Notes: a model not told the origin generated them from the letters alone. A stretch of DNA of 64,000 nucleotides from Xanthobacter sp. YC-JY1 (GCF_021730305.1 NZ_CP032674.1:1721001-1785000); one strand, 5' to 3'. Positions 51,980 through 61,238 are shown, counted from the stretch's first letter. Numbers and translations are program-made.

Positions 51980-53178
51980 GCACCTCTTCCAGCACCCCCA
52001 AGCCGCTGGCCGGACTGCGCGTCCTGGAGTTCGCGCAGATCGCCGCCGGCCCCTTCACCGGCAGCCTCCTGGCCGATCTCGGCGCGGATGTGGTGAAGGT
52101 GGAGCGTCCCGATGGTGGCGACGGCATGCGCGGCTGGCCGCCGCTTCATGACGGGCCTGAGGCGGGGGAGGGGGTCTTCAGCGGCAATTTCACCTCGCTC
52201 AACCGCAACAAGAGGTCCATCGCCCTCGACATCAAATCGCCGGCGGACCGCGACCGGCTGCTTACGTTGATCGAATCTGCCGATGTCTTCATCGAGAACT
52301 TCCGCCCGGGCGCCCTCGTCCGGGCTGGGCTCGGCTATCAGCAGCTCCAGGCGCGCAACCCGCGCCTGGTCTATTGCTCCATCACCGGCTACGGCCAGTC
52401 CGGTCCCTATGCCCAGAAAGGGGCGTTCGACGTCACCGTGCAGGCCATGAGCGGGGTGATGAGCGTGACCGGCGAGCCGGACGGCCCGCCCGTGAAGTGC
52501 GGGGTTCCGGTGGGAGATTTCGCCACCGGCCTCTACGCTGCCTTCGTCACGCTCGCCGCGGTGATGCGGGCGCGCGAGACGGGGCGGGGCGCCTATGTGG
52601 ACTGCTCCATCCTGGGGGCGTTGCTGGGCATATCCGCGCTGCAGACGAGCGAATATTTCGGCACGGGCGTGCCGCCGCGCCGGCTCGGCTCGGCTCACCC
52701 GCGCAACGCGCCCTATGCCGGGTTCGACGCATCGGACAAGCCGTTCACCATTGCCGCTGGCAATGACAAGCTCTGGCGCGACACCTGCGACATCGTCGGG
52801 CGGCCCGATCTCGCCGATGACCCGCGCTTTGCCACCCAGTCCCTGCGGGCGCGCAACCAGCAGGAGCTGGCGGCGATCCTCCAGCCCATCTTCGCCACCC
52901 GGACGGCGGCGGAATGGCTGGCGGCGTTCGACGCGCAGGGCGTGCCCTGTGCACCCATCAACGACTTCGCCGAGATCCTGTCCGATCCACATGTGCAGGA
53001 CAGGGGCTGGGTGCTGCCCATCGCCATGCCCAATGGTGCGGTGGCCGACACCGTGGGCTTTCCGGTGGGACTGTCGGACTTCGCGTTCGAGATCAGCCGG
53101 CGGCCGCCTTTGCTTGGCGAGCACAATGACGAGGTGTTCGAGGAATGGACCGCGCGACCCCTGAAAGCAGCGCAGTGA
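51976..53178 (+). CDS. Family III CoA-transferase (CaiB/BaiF)
   Basis: 400 residues. Family segments are LAGLRVLEFAQIAAGPFTGS, LLADLGADVVKVERPDGGDG, LNRNKRSIALDIKSPADRDR, NFRPGALVRAGLGYQQLQAR and AFDVTVQAMSGVMSVTGEPD. The Asp in AFDV fits the catalytic Asp that forms the acyl anhydride in formyl-CoA transferase. It transfers CoA between carboxylic acids, activating a pathway acid. Start at 51976 overlaps the reductase gene by 4 bases; the end overlaps the next gene by 34 bases. Confidence 0.93.
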   Translation: MSTSSSTPKPLAGLRVLEFAQIAAGPFTGSLLADLGADVVKVERPDGGDGMRGWPPLHDGPEAGEGVFSGNFTSLNRNKRSIALDIKSPADRDRLLTLIESADVFIENFRPGALVRAGLGYQQLQARNPRLVYCSITGYGQSGPYAQKGAFDVTVQAMSGVMSVTGEPDGPPVKCGVPVGDFATGLYAAFVTLAAVMRARETGRGAYVDCSILGALLGISALQTSEYFGTGVPPRRLGSAHPRNAPYAGFDASDKPFTIAAGNDKLWRDTCDIVGRPDLADDPRFATQSLRARNQQELAAILQPIFATRTAAEWLAAFDAQGVPCAPINDFAEILSDPHVQDRGWVLPIAMPNGAVADTVGFPVGLSDFAFEISRRPPLLGEHNDEVFEEWTARPLKAAQ

Positions 53179-53888
53179 TCGACCTCAGCGAGGCCGGAGT
53201 GCTCAGGATCGCCACGCTGGCGCGTCCCGAGCAGGCCAATGCCCTCGACCCGGCGCTGGTGGCCGGCCTGAGCGCGTTCGTCCAGCAGGCTACGGAGGAA
53301 GGGCGGCCGTTCGCGCTGGCGGGCGGCGGGGTGTTCTGCGGCGGCTTCGATCTCGCCGGCTTCGAGCAGCAGAGCGAAGGCGACTTGCTGCTGCGCTTCG
53401 TGCGGCTCGAACTGCTGCTGCAGTCCGTGAGCCGCGCACCCGTGCCATCCTTCGCCCTCATCGCAGGGGCGGCCATCGGGGCGGGTGCAGACCTCGCCGT
53501 GGCCTGCACCTACAGGATCGGCACTCGCCGGGCGCGCTTCCGCTTTCCCGGCTTCCGCTTCGGCGTGGCGCTGGGCACGCGGCGACTTGCAGCCATCGTC
53601 GGAACGGATCGCGCCCGCGCCATCCTGCTGGCAGACGCGACCGTCGGCGCCGAGGAGGCGCTGGCGATCGGTCTTCTCACGCACCTGGTCGAAGAGGACG
53701 ACCTGCTGCCGAGCGCGGAACTCATCCTCGCCGCGCAGAGCGGACTGACGCCGCCGGCCACCGCCCGCATTCTCGGCCTGACCGGACCTGACACCGGCGA
53801 TGCCGACCTCGCCGACCTCGTCCGCTCGTTGGCGGCGCCGGGGCTGCGGGAGCGCATTGCGTCCTATCGCGCGGGCAAGACGCGCTGA
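53145..53888 (+). CDS. Enoyl-CoA hydratase/isomerase (crotonase) family protein, atypical active site
   Basis: 247 residues, crotonase fold. The oxyanion-hole segments are GGGVFCGGFDLAGFEQQ and FALIAGAAIGAGADLAVACT. In hydratases the catalytic Glu lies in a QPEI-type segment. Here that segment reads FRFPGFRFGVALGTRRL, and the second Glu position (in RARAILLADATVG) is also not Glu. Simple enoyl-CoA hydration is thus doubtful; other crotonase reactions (hydrolysis, decarboxylation, ring cleavage) remain possible. ATG at 53145 (CGAGGA upstream) overlaps the CoA-transferase gene; GTG at 53175 is the alternative start. Last gene of the LysR-linked unit. Confidence 0.85.
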   Translation: MDRATPESSAVIDLSEAGVLRIATLARPEQANALDPALVAGLSAFVQQATEEGRPFALAGGGVFCGGFDLAGFEQQSEGDLLLRFVRLELLLQSVSRAPVPSFALIAGAAIGAGADLAVACTYRIGTRRARFRFPGFRFGVALGTRRLAAIVGTDRARAILLADATVGAEEALAIGLLTHLVEEDDLLPSAELILAAQSGLTPPATARILGLTGPDTGDADLADLVRSLAAPGLRERIASYRAGKTR

Positions 53889-53942
53889 GCGCGCTTGCGC
53901 CGTAGCACAGACCTGACGCCCGACCCGTCTCGCGGGGACGGC

Positions 53943-54671
53943 TCAGTCGGCCGCGCCCGCGCGCGGATTGAGGCGGATGCGACGGCTGGTCGAGGCACGG
54001 CTTTGCTGCTTCTGCTGGGCTTTCAGCCGCGCGACGAACACGTCCGCCGCGCGCAGGATGTGGTCGCGGCCGAGCCGCTCGGCCTTCTCCCCGTCTCCCG
54101 CGACGACCGCGGCCATGATGGCGGAGTGCTCATCCCAGATGTTGCTGGGCATGCCCACGTCCTCTCTCAGCACTTCGCCCATCACGCGGCGCAGCGCCGG
54201 CCAGTGGGGTGACGTCGTCTCATTGAGGAGCGGATTGCCGGATATCTCGCCGAGAAAGGCGTGGAAGGCGATGTCCGCCTCGATCTGTTTGTCGAGCGAG
54301 CCGCTCTTCACCGACTCAAGTCCCATCTCGATGAAGCGTGTGCCTTCCGCTTTCGCCCGGGCGCTGCCGTTGCGCGCGGCGAGGCTTGCGGCGAGCCCTT
54401 CGATGGCGGCGCGGATCTGGTAGAGGTTGCGGATGAAGTCCACGTCGAGCGGCGCGACGATCAGGCCCCTGCCTTCCGCCTCCTTCACCAGCCCCCGACT
54501 GCGCAGCAGAAGCAGCGCCTGCTGGACCGGCTGGCGCGACACGCCATAAGCGCGCGCCAGCTCGTCCTGGATCAGGCGCGAATTCGACGGGAGATCACCG
54601 CGGACGATCTCCGCGGTGATGGCCTCGACAACCTGGTCGACAAGGCTGGGCTGGCTGGCAAGCGCGCGCAT
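53943..54671 (-). CDS. GntR-family regulator with FCD domain
   Basis: 242 residues. The winged helix is SLVDQVVEAITAEIVRGDLP, SNSRLIQDELARAYGVSRQP, VQQALLLLRSRGLVKEAEGR. The all-helical FCD ligand domain follows (IRNLYQIRAAIEGLAASLAA, IEADIAFHAFLGEISGNPLL, DEHSAIMAAVVAGDGEKAER), with Asp/His residues placed to bind a metal and an organic acid. It is divergent from the TRAP transporter genes and separated from them by an 18-bp perfect palindrome, its likely operator. It ends convergently with the crotonase-type gene. Confidence 0.92.
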   Translation of the reverse strand: MRALASQPSLVDQVVEAITAEIVRGDLPSNSRLIQDELARAYGVSRQPVQQALLLLRSRGLVKEAEGRGLIVAPLDVDFIRNLYQIRAAIEGLAASLAARNGSARAKAEGTRFIEMGLESVKSGSLDKQIEADIAFHAFLGEISGNPLLNETTSPHWPALRRVMGEVLREDVGMPSNIWDEHSAIMAAVVAGDGEKAERLGRDHILRAADVFVARLKAQQKQQSRASTSRRIRLNPRAGAAD

Positions 54672-54751
54672 CTGTCCCCTCTCTGAGCCCCAAATATACC
54701 CCCTGCCGGCCGCGTCTGGATAGGGCTTGCATTTGATTTTCGAATTCGTAT

Positions 54752-54769
54752 TCTGAATTCGAATTCAGA
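54752..54769. promoter_or_regulatory. 18-bp perfect palindrome, likely GntR operator
   Basis: TCTGAATTCGAATTCAGA is its own reverse complement. It lies 80 bases from the gntR start and 43 bases before the dctP start. A third GAATTC lies at 54742-54747, so an extended or tandem site is possible. Confidence 0.75.
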
Positions 54770-54812
54770 CTGGACATTCAGTCCGGCACGCCTGCCCCGG
54801 GAGAAACGCCAG

Positions 54813-55841
54813 ATGACCACCTTCAATCGACGCTCGTTCCTTCAGTTCACTGCCGCCTGCGGCGCTGCCATGGGCGGTGTCTCGCTCACGGCGCCGGCCG
54901 TGTTCGCCAAGCCCGAGCCGCTGAAGCTGAAGTTCGGCAACGACCTGCCGGACAGCCATTCCGTGAACGTGCGCCTGCGCGAGGCCATCGCCGCCATCTC
55001 GGCGGAAACCGGCGGCGCGCTCGACATCTCGCTGTTCCCCAACAATCAGCTGGGCAGCGATCCGGACATGATGAGCCAGCTGCGCTCCGGCGCCCTTGAG
55101 CTCGCGACCATGCCGGGCACCGTGCTCTCCACCATCCTGCCCATCACGGCCCTCACCGGCGTGGGCTTCGCCTTCACCAGCTATGACAAGGTGTGGGCGG
55201 CCATGGACGGGGCAGTGGGCGACCTCATCCGCTCCAACCTCGTGAAGGCCAACCTCGTCGGCTTCGACAAGGTGTGGGACAACGGCTTCCGCCAGATCAC
55301 CAGCTCCACCCGGCCGATCCGGGAGCCGGGCGACCTCGCCGGATTCAAGATCCGCGTGCCGCTGGTTCCGCTGTGGGTCTCCATGTTCTCGGCCTTCGGC
55401 GCATCGCCGGTATCGATCCCGCTCGCCGAAGCCTATTCGGCGCTCCAGACGAAGATCGCCGATGGGCAGGAAAACCCGCTGGCGCTCATCTACACCGCCA
55501 AGTTCTTCGAGGTGCAGAAGTATTGCTCGCTCACCAACCATGCGTGGGACGGCTTCTGGCTGCTGGCCAGCGGCAAGGTCTGGAAGAGTGTGCCGGATGA
55601 CCTGAAGCAGGTGATGGCAAAGCACTTCAACGCCGCCGCCATCAAGCAGCGGTCGGATATCGTGAAGGCCAACCAGACCCTGCAGGCCGATCTCGAGGCG
55701 AAGGGCCTCGTCTTCAACACCACCAATGCCGAAGTCTTCCAGCAGGCGCTCGCCAAGACGTCCTTCTACAAGGATGCCCGCGCCAAGTTCGGCGACGAAG
55801 CCTGGAACCTGCTTCAGAAATTCGCCGGCCCCGTCGGTTGA
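54813..55841 (+). CDS. TRAP transporter solute-binding protein (DctP family)
   Basis: 342 residues. Starts MTTFNRRSFLQFTAACGAAM, a twin-arginine signal ending AVFA, so it is exported to the periplasm. DctP segments are LKFGNDLPDSHSVNVRLREA, LDISLFPNNQLGSDPDMMSQ, ITSSTRPIREPGDLAGFKIR (with the conserved carboxylate-binding Arg in FKIRVP) and IADGQENPLALIYTAKFFEV. Ligands are usually organic acids. The membrane component follows after 13 bases. Confidence 0.93.
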   Translation: MTTFNRRSFLQFTAACGAAMGGVSLTAPAVFAKPEPLKLKFGNDLPDSHSVNVRLREAIAAISAETGGALDISLFPNNQLGSDPDMMSQLRSGALELATMPGTVLSTILPITALTGVGFAFTSYDKVWAAMDGAVGDLIRSNLVKANLVGFDKVWDNGFRQITSSTRPIREPGDLAGFKIRVPLVPLWVSMFSAFGASPVSIPLAEAYSALQTKIADGQENPLALIYTAKFFEVQKYCSLTNHAWDGFWLLASGKVWKSVPDDLKQVMAKHFNAAAIKQRSDIVKANQTLQADLEAKGLVFNTTNAEVFQQALAKTSFYKDARAKFGDEAWNLLQKFAGPVG

Positions 55842-55854
55842 ACGGGAGGCCGAC

Positions 55855-57726
55855 GTGCAGCTCGAGATGGGCATCGCCCCCGCACGGGCCGTTGCCGCGA
55901 CCGGAATTCCGGCGCGCATCGGCACCTTGATCCGCAACGTGACGGGGGCCGCCGTGGCGGTCCTCGTCGTGGCCGAAATTCTCGTGCTGTTCGCCGGCGT
56001 TCTTGCGCGCTACGTGTTCCACGCGCCGCTGATCTGGTCGGACGAGCTGGCGAGCATCCTGTTCCTGTGGCTCGCCATGCTCGGGGCCGTCGTCGCGTTC
56101 GAGCGCGGCGAGCATATGAGGATGAGCGCCTTCGTGGGCGGCCTGCGCCAGCCGTTCCGTGGCTTCTTCGATGCGCTGGCCATCGCGGTTCCGCTGCTCT
56201 TCCTCTCGCTGGCCCTCGGCGCGGCCTACGAGTTCGCGGTGGACGAGATCATCGTCTCGACCCCCGCCCTCGACATCTCCGCCGGCTGGCGCGTGGCGGC
56301 GCTGCCCGTGGGCTTCGCGCTCATGCTGGTTCTGGCGGTGCTGCGCCTCATCGAACGGACGGATTGGCGGGTGACGCTCGCCGCCGTGGCGCTCGTGGTG
56401 GTGGCGGCGGCGGTCTTCGCCGCTTTGCGCCCCTCCTTCACCGGTCTCGGCAACCTCAACCTGCTCATCTTCTTCGTGGGACTGGTGGGGGCGATGGTTC
56501 TGGCCGGCATTCCCATCGCGTTTGCCTTCGCCACGGCCACCTTCGGCTACATCGCGCTCACCACGCGCCTGCCGCATTCGGTGGTGATCGGACGGATGGA
56601 CGAGGGCATGAGCCACTTCGTCCTGCTCTCGGTGCCGCTGTTCGTCTTCCTCGGCGTGCTCATCGAGATGACCGGGATGGCGCGGGCCATGCTGGCCTTC
56701 CTTGCCAGCCTGCTCGGCCATGTGCGCGGCGGACTGCAATATGTGCTGGTCGGGGCGATGTATCTCGTCTCCGGCATCTCCGGCTCCAAGGCCGCGGACA
56801 TGGCCGCCATCGCCCCCGTGCTGCTGCCCGAGATGGAGAAGCGCGGGGCGGATCGCGGCGAGCTGCTCGCCCTGCTCGCCGCCACCGGCGCGCAGACAGA
56901 GACCATTCCGCCCTCCCTGGTGCTGATCACCATCGGCTCGGTCACCGGCGTTTCCATCGCTGCGCTGTTCGCGGGCGGCCTCATGCCGGCTTTGGTGGTG
57001 GGCGCGCTGCTGTGCTGCGTGGTGTGGCTGCGCAGCCGCAAGGATGACCTCTCCGGCGTGCGCCGGGCGAGCTTCGGCGAGATCGCGAAGGCGCTCGTGG
57101 TGGCGCTGCCGGCGATCGCGCTGCCGTTCATCATCCGGGCGGCGGTGATCGAGGGCGTCGCCACCGCCACGGAGGTGTCCACCATCGGCATCGCCTACGC
57201 GCTGCTGGCCGGGCTCCTCATCTATCGCCGGTTCGACTGGCGGCGGCTCTATCCCATGCTGGTGGATACGGCGGCACTTTCGGGGGCGATCCTCCTCATC
57301 ATCGGCGCCGCCACGGCCATGGCCTGGGCGCTCACCCAGTCCGGCTTCTCCGCTGCGCTGGCCCACATGATGACGAGCCTGCCGGGCGGTGCCGTGGGCT
57401 TCATGTTGGTGTCCCTCGTCGCCTTCATCGTGCTCGGCAGCCTGCTGGAAGGCATTCCGGCCATCGTGCTCTTCGGGCCGCTCCTGTTTCCCATCGCCCG
57501 GCAGGTGGGGGTGAACGAGGTGCACTATTCCATGGTGGTGATCCTCGCCATGGGCATTGGCCTCTTCGCCCCGCCGTTCGGCGTCGGCTACTACGCGGCC
57601 TCCGCCATCAGCCGCATCCGGCCGGACGAGGGCATGCGGCCCATGATCGGGTACATCGCGGCGCTCTTCATCGGCACGCTCATCGTCGCCGCCGTGCCGT
57701 GGATCTCAACCGGCTTCATCCGTTGA
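55855..57726 (+). CDS. Fused TRAP transporter permease (DctQ-DctM)
   Basis: 623 residues combining both membrane subunits. The DctQ part (about residues 20-200) has YVFHAPLIWSDELASILFLW and RGEHMRMSAFVGG. The DctM part has VGLVGAMVLAGIPIAFAFAT, PLFVFLGVLIEMTGMARAML, GGLQYVLVGAMYLVSGISGS and IALPFIIRAAVIEGVATATE, with the elevator-type hairpins. The fusion joins through extra helices (VGFALMLVLAVLRLIERTDW; VTLAAVALVVVAAAVFAALR). Driven by a cation gradient, it works with the DctP protein encoded upstream. GTG at 55855 with GGGAGG upstream is the start; the frame upstream overlaps dctP. Confidence 0.92.
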   Translation: MQLEMGIAPARAVAATGIPARIGTLIRNVTGAAVAVLVVAEILVLFAGVLARYVFHAPLIWSDELASILFLWLAMLGAVVAFERGEHMRMSAFVGGLRQPFRGFFDALAIAVPLLFLSLALGAAYEFAVDEIIVSTPALDISAGWRVAALPVGFALMLVLAVLRLIERTDWRVTLAAVALVVVAAAVFAALRPSFTGLGNLNLLIFFVGLVGAMVLAGIPIAFAFATATFGYIALTTRLPHSVVIGRMDEGMSHFVLLSVPLFVFLGVLIEMTGMARAMLAFLASLLGHVRGGLQYVLVGAMYLVSGISGSKAADMAAIAPVLLPEMEKRGADRGELLALLAATGAQTETIPPSLVLITIGSVTGVSIAALFAGGLMPALVVGALLCCVVWLRSRKDDLSGVRRASFGEIAKALVVALPAIALPFIIRAAVIEGVATATEVSTIGIAYALLAGLLIYRRFDWRRLYPMLVDTAALSGAILLIIGAATAMAWALTQSGFSAALAHMMTSLPGGAVGFMLVSLVAFIVLGSLLEGIPAIVLFGPLLFPIARQVGVNEVHYSMVVILAMGIGLFAPPFGVGYYAASAISRIRPDEGMRPMIGYIAALFIGTLIVAAVPWISTGFIR

Positions 57727-57763
57727 TCGCGCGGCCCCGAGCGCCGCATTCGGAGATCGCATC

Positions 57764-59326
57764 ATGACTGACGTGCTGAATTTCGGGCAGATGCTCGCCG
57801 CCCACGCGCGCCTATCTCCCGAGCGGATCGGTGCCCGCGACCTGGAGCGGGAGATGAGCTTCGCGCTGTGGAATGTGCGGGCGTGCCGCCTCGCCAACGC
57901 CCTGCTCGGGCTCGGCCTCGTCAAGGGCGACCGGGTCGCGGTGCTCGCCTACAACTGCATCGAGTGGGTGGAGATCTACGCCGCCACGGCCAAGGCCGGC
58001 CTGGTGGCGGTGCCCATCAACTTCCGCCTCACCGGACGGGAAGTGCGCTTCATCGCCGAGAATGCCGACGTCGCCGCCCTCATCGTGCAGGATGCGCTGG
58101 CGGGCGTGGTGGAAGAGGTGCGCGCCGACCTGCCCATCGGCGACGAACGCATCATTCATTTCGGCTCTCGGCCGGCACCTGCGGGCTTTCGCGACTACGA
58201 GGCGCTGCTCGCCGCCGCCTCGGCGCGCGAACCCGGGCAGGTGGTGCTGGAGCATGATCCCTGGACGCTCATGTACACGTCCGGCACCACCGGCAACCCG
58301 AAGGGGGCCATCCGCAGCCATCGCGGCAGCGCGCTGCTCGCGCTCACCACCGAGATCGAGCTGGGCATCCACCGCAAGGACGGCGCCCTGCTGGTGATGC
58401 CCATGTGCCATGCCAACTCGCTCTATTTCTTCGGCGCCTTCGCCTATTGCGGCGGCACAATCAACATCTACTCGCGAGCGAACTTCGATCCCGAGCATTG
58501 CGTACGCACCTTGGCGGAAAGCGGCGCGAGTTTCACGTCGCTGGTGCCCACCCATTACGTGCTGATGCTCGGCTTGTCCGGTGCCGAGCGGGCGCGCTAC
58601 GACCTCGGCTCGGTGACCAAGCTCATGGTCTCGTCAGCCCCCGCGCGGCCGGACACCAAGCGCGCGGTGATGGAGATGTTTCCCAATTCCGGCCTGTTCG
58701 AGCTTTACGGCGCGACAGAGACCGGCTGGGTGACTTTCCTGCATCCCCATGAGCAGTTCTCCAAGCTCGGCTCGGTGGGGCGCGAATGCATCGGCTCGGC
58801 GCCGATCCGCCTCCTGGACGAGGACGGCAACGAGGTGCCGGACGGCAGCGTCGGCGAACTCTTCTCGCGCACGCCCTACACCTTCGACGGCTACTGGCGG
58901 CTGCCGGAAAAGACCCGCGAGGCCTTCCGCGGCGACTATTGCTCTGTGGGCGACATGGCGCGGCGAGATGCGGACGGATACATCCATCTCGTCGACCGCA
59001 AGAGCAACATGATCATCTCCGGCGGGGAGAACGTCTATCCCTCCGAGGTGGAGCAGGTGCTCGCGGCTCATCCACAGGTGCGCGACGTGGCGGTCATCGG
59101 CGTGCCGGACGGCAAATGGGGCGAGCGCGTCCACGCCGTCATCGTCACCGAGAACGGCGCCTCGCTCTCCGAGGCGGCGCTCGCGGAATGGGCGAAGGAT
59201 GGGCTCGCCGGCTACAAGCGCCCGCGCTCCTTCGATTTTGTCCGTCACGAGGACATTCCCCGCAACGCCACCGGCAAGATCCTCTATCGCGAGCTGAAGA
59301 CCCGCTTCGCCCGCGAGAAGGTCTGA
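57764..59326 (+). CDS. Acyl-CoA synthetase (AMP-forming)
   Basis: 520 residues, ANL family. The P-loop motif is LMYTSGTTGNPKGAIRSHRG (about residue 168), the A5 motif FELYGATETGWVTFLHPHEQ, the A7-A8 hinge GDMARRDADGYIHLVDRKSN and MIISGGENVYPSEVEQVLAA, and the catalytic Lys is in RNATGKILYRELK. It activates a carboxylic acid to its CoA thioester with ATP. The acid is probably the one brought in by the TRAP system. It lies 37 bases after the permease in the same unit. Confidence 0.93.
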   Translation: MTDVLNFGQMLAAHARLSPERIGARDLEREMSFALWNVRACRLANALLGLGLVKGDRVAVLAYNCIEWVEIYAATAKAGLVAVPINFRLTGREVRFIAENADVAALIVQDALAGVVEEVRADLPIGDERIIHFGSRPAPAGFRDYEALLAAASAREPGQVVLEHDPWTLMYTSGTTGNPKGAIRSHRGSALLALTTEIELGIHRKDGALLVMPMCHANSLYFFGAFAYCGGTINIYSRANFDPEHCVRTLAESGASFTSLVPTHYVLMLGLSGAERARYDLGSVTKLMVSSAPARPDTKRAVMEMFPNSGLFELYGATETGWVTFLHPHEQFSKLGSVGRECIGSAPIRLLDEDGNEVPDGSVGELFSRTPYTFDGYWRLPEKTREAFRGDYCSVGDMARRDADGYIHLVDRKSNMIISGGENVYPSEVEQVLAAHPQVRDVAVIGVPDGKWGERVHAVIVTENGASLSEAALAEWAKDGLAGYKRPRSFDFVRHEDIPRNATGKILYRELKTRFAREKV

Positions 59327-59389
59327 CCCCCAAGGTTCGCCGCATCAGAACAGCGCCGCGCTGCTGCGCAGGCGCCAGGGAGAACGTCC

Positions 59390-61102
59390 ATGAAGGTCTC
59401 TGCCGACAGCGTCGCCGCCATGGTGGCTAAGGTGTTGAAGCAACGCGGCGTGAAGCGCGTGTTTGCCCTGTGCGGCGGGCACATCATGCCGCTGTGGATG
59501 CGTCTCGACGCCGAGGGCATCGCCATCATCGATGTCCGCGACGAGCGTGCGGCGGTGCATATGGCGCAGGCACACGCGGAGCTGACGGGCGACCTCGGCG
59601 TCGCCCTTGTGACGGCCGGGCCGGGCGTGACCAATGCCATCACCGGCATCGCCAATGCCAATGTCTCGCGGGCGCCGGTCCTGATCCTGTCCGGCGCCTC
59701 GCCCCGTCCGCAGGAGAACCGCGGCGGCCTTCAGGACATGGACCAGAGCCAGCTGCTGCGCCCCATCACCCGTTATGCCCGCACCGTGCGCGAGCCCTCC
59801 CTGGCGCTTGCCGAGCTGGACGAGGCGATCTCGTGTGCGCTGGGCGAAGGCGTCGTGCCCGGGCCGGCCTTCATCGATTTCCCGGTGGACACCCTGCGCG
59901 CTCCTGTCCCCGAGGCGCTCCAGATGGCGGAGCATATGACCGCCAAGCCGCGCGTGCGCGCGCTGCCTGACCCGGACCGTGTCGCCGGGGCGGTGGATCT
60001 CCTGTGGAGCGCGCGGCGCGTTCTCGTCATCTCCGGCCGCGGTGCGCGGCAGGCGGGGCCCGAACTTTCCGCATTCCTCGATCGGCTCGGCGCCATCTAT
60101 CTCGACACCGGCGAGAGCCGCGGCGTAATCCCCGATGACCACCCCGCCGTGGTCGGCGCCATGCGCGGCGCGGCCATGGGCGATGCGGACGTGGTGCTGA
60201 CCGTGGGGCGCAAGCTTGATTTCCAGCTCGGCTTCGGTTCGCCCGCCGTGTTCGGTGCCGCGCAGTTCGTGCGCATCAGCGATGCCGCCGCCGAGGTGCG
60301 CGACAACCGGCGCGGGGCGGTGGAGATCGTCGCGGACGTGGCGGCGACCCTCGGCGCCATGGTCGAGGCCGCCGGCAATCGCGCGTCCGCCATCGATCCG
60401 GACTGGGCGGGCAAGCTGCGCGACGGGCACCGGGCGCGTGCGGCGAAGCTGCGCCAGTCCATGGCTGCCGCCCCCGCCGGCGCTGACGGCCGGCTCCACC
60501 CCAATCGCCTGCTCGCCGCCTTGCAGGACGCGGTCGGCCGTGATGCGGTGGTCATCAATGACGGCGGCGATTTCCTCGCCTTCGGGCGCGTCGGCCTCAG
60601 CGCCGATGCGATGCTCGATCCCGGGCCGTTCGGCTGCATCGGCGTGGGGGTGCCCTACGGCATCGCCGCCAGCCTCGAATATCCCGACAAGCCGGTGCTG
60701 GTGGCCACCGGCGATGGCGCCTTCGGCTTCAATGCCATCGAGATCGACACGGCGGTGCGCCACAAGGCGCCGGTGCTCATTGTCGTCGCCAATAACGGGG
60801 CGTGGCAGATCGAGGTTCATGACCAGGAGGAGACCCATGGCAAGGTGGTGGGCACGCGCCTCCAGCATTCCGATCATGCCATGATGGCGCGGGCCTTCGG
60901 CATGCATGCCGAGCGCGTGGAGCGCGAAGAGGACCTAGCCCCCGCCATCGCCCGCGCGCTGGCCAACCGGCCGGCGCTGCTGGATGTGGTCGTCACGTCG
61001 GACGCGGTGTCCTCCGATGGCAAGTCGGGCCTCGCCTGGGTGCCCGATCTCCAGCCGCTCGCGGCCTGGGACGAGGCCGAGCGGGCATGGCGGCAGGGCT
61101 GA
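59390..61102 (+). CDS. ThDP-dependent enzyme (acetolactate synthase / 2-hydroxyacyl-CoA lyase-like)
   Basis: 570 residues with three domains. The pyrimidine-binding domain has VFALCGGHIMPLWMRLDAEG and IDVRDERAAVHMAQAHAELT, with the activating Glu near residue 50. The middle domain contains ARRVLVISGRGARQAGPELS. The diphosphate-binding domain has VATGDGAFGFNAIEIDTAVR and PVLIVVANNGAWQIEV, the GDG-NN motif that holds Mg-ThDP. Neighbouring CoA genes favour a 2-hydroxyacyl-CoA lyase or oxalyl-CoA decarboxylase type of reaction over acetolactate synthesis. It follows the synthetase gene by 63 bases. Confidence 0.85.
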   Translation: MKVSADSVAAMVAKVLKQRGVKRVFALCGGHIMPLWMRLDAEGIAIIDVRDERAAVHMAQAHAELTGDLGVALVTAGPGVTNAITGIANANVSRAPVLILSGASPRPQENRGGLQDMDQSQLLRPITRYARTVREPSLALAELDEAISCALGEGVVPGPAFIDFPVDTLRAPVPEALQMAEHMTAKPRVRALPDPDRVAGAVDLLWSARRVLVISGRGARQAGPELSAFLDRLGAIYLDTGESRGVIPDDHPAVVGAMRGAAMGDADVVLTVGRKLDFQLGFGSPAVFGAAQFVRISDAAAEVRDNRRGAVEIVADVAATLGAMVEAAGNRASAIDPDWAGKLRDGHRARAAKLRQSMAAAPAGADGRLHPNRLLAALQDAVGRDAVVINDGGDFLAFGRVGLSADAMLDPGPFGCIGVGVPYGIAASLEYPDKPVLVATGDGAFGFNAIEIDTAVRHKAPVLIVVANNGAWQIEVHDQEETHGKVVGTRLQHSDHAMMARAFGMHAERVEREEDLAPAIARALANRPALLDVVVTSDAVSSDGKSGLAWVPDLQPLAAWDEAERAWRQG

Positions 61103-61196
61103 ACCCCGGGCACGTCTCGCCGCTCACCGCAGGGCGGCGGCATCGCCAGTATGGCGCTCTGTCGTCATTGTAGGCCGGCTTCCAATTCGCTGATAT

Positions 61197-61213
61197 TTCG
61201 ATTCCGTATCGAA
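61197..61213. promoter_or_regulatory. Inverted repeat upstream of the thiolase gene
   Basis: TTCGATTCCGTATCGAA has 6-base perfect arms. It resembles the TTCGAATTCGTATTC sequence at 54739-54753 next to the GntR palindrome, so the same regulator may bind here. It lies 25 bases before the thiolase start. Confidence 0.45.
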
Positions 61214-61238
61214 TGACCGCACACCGAAGGACGTTCCC

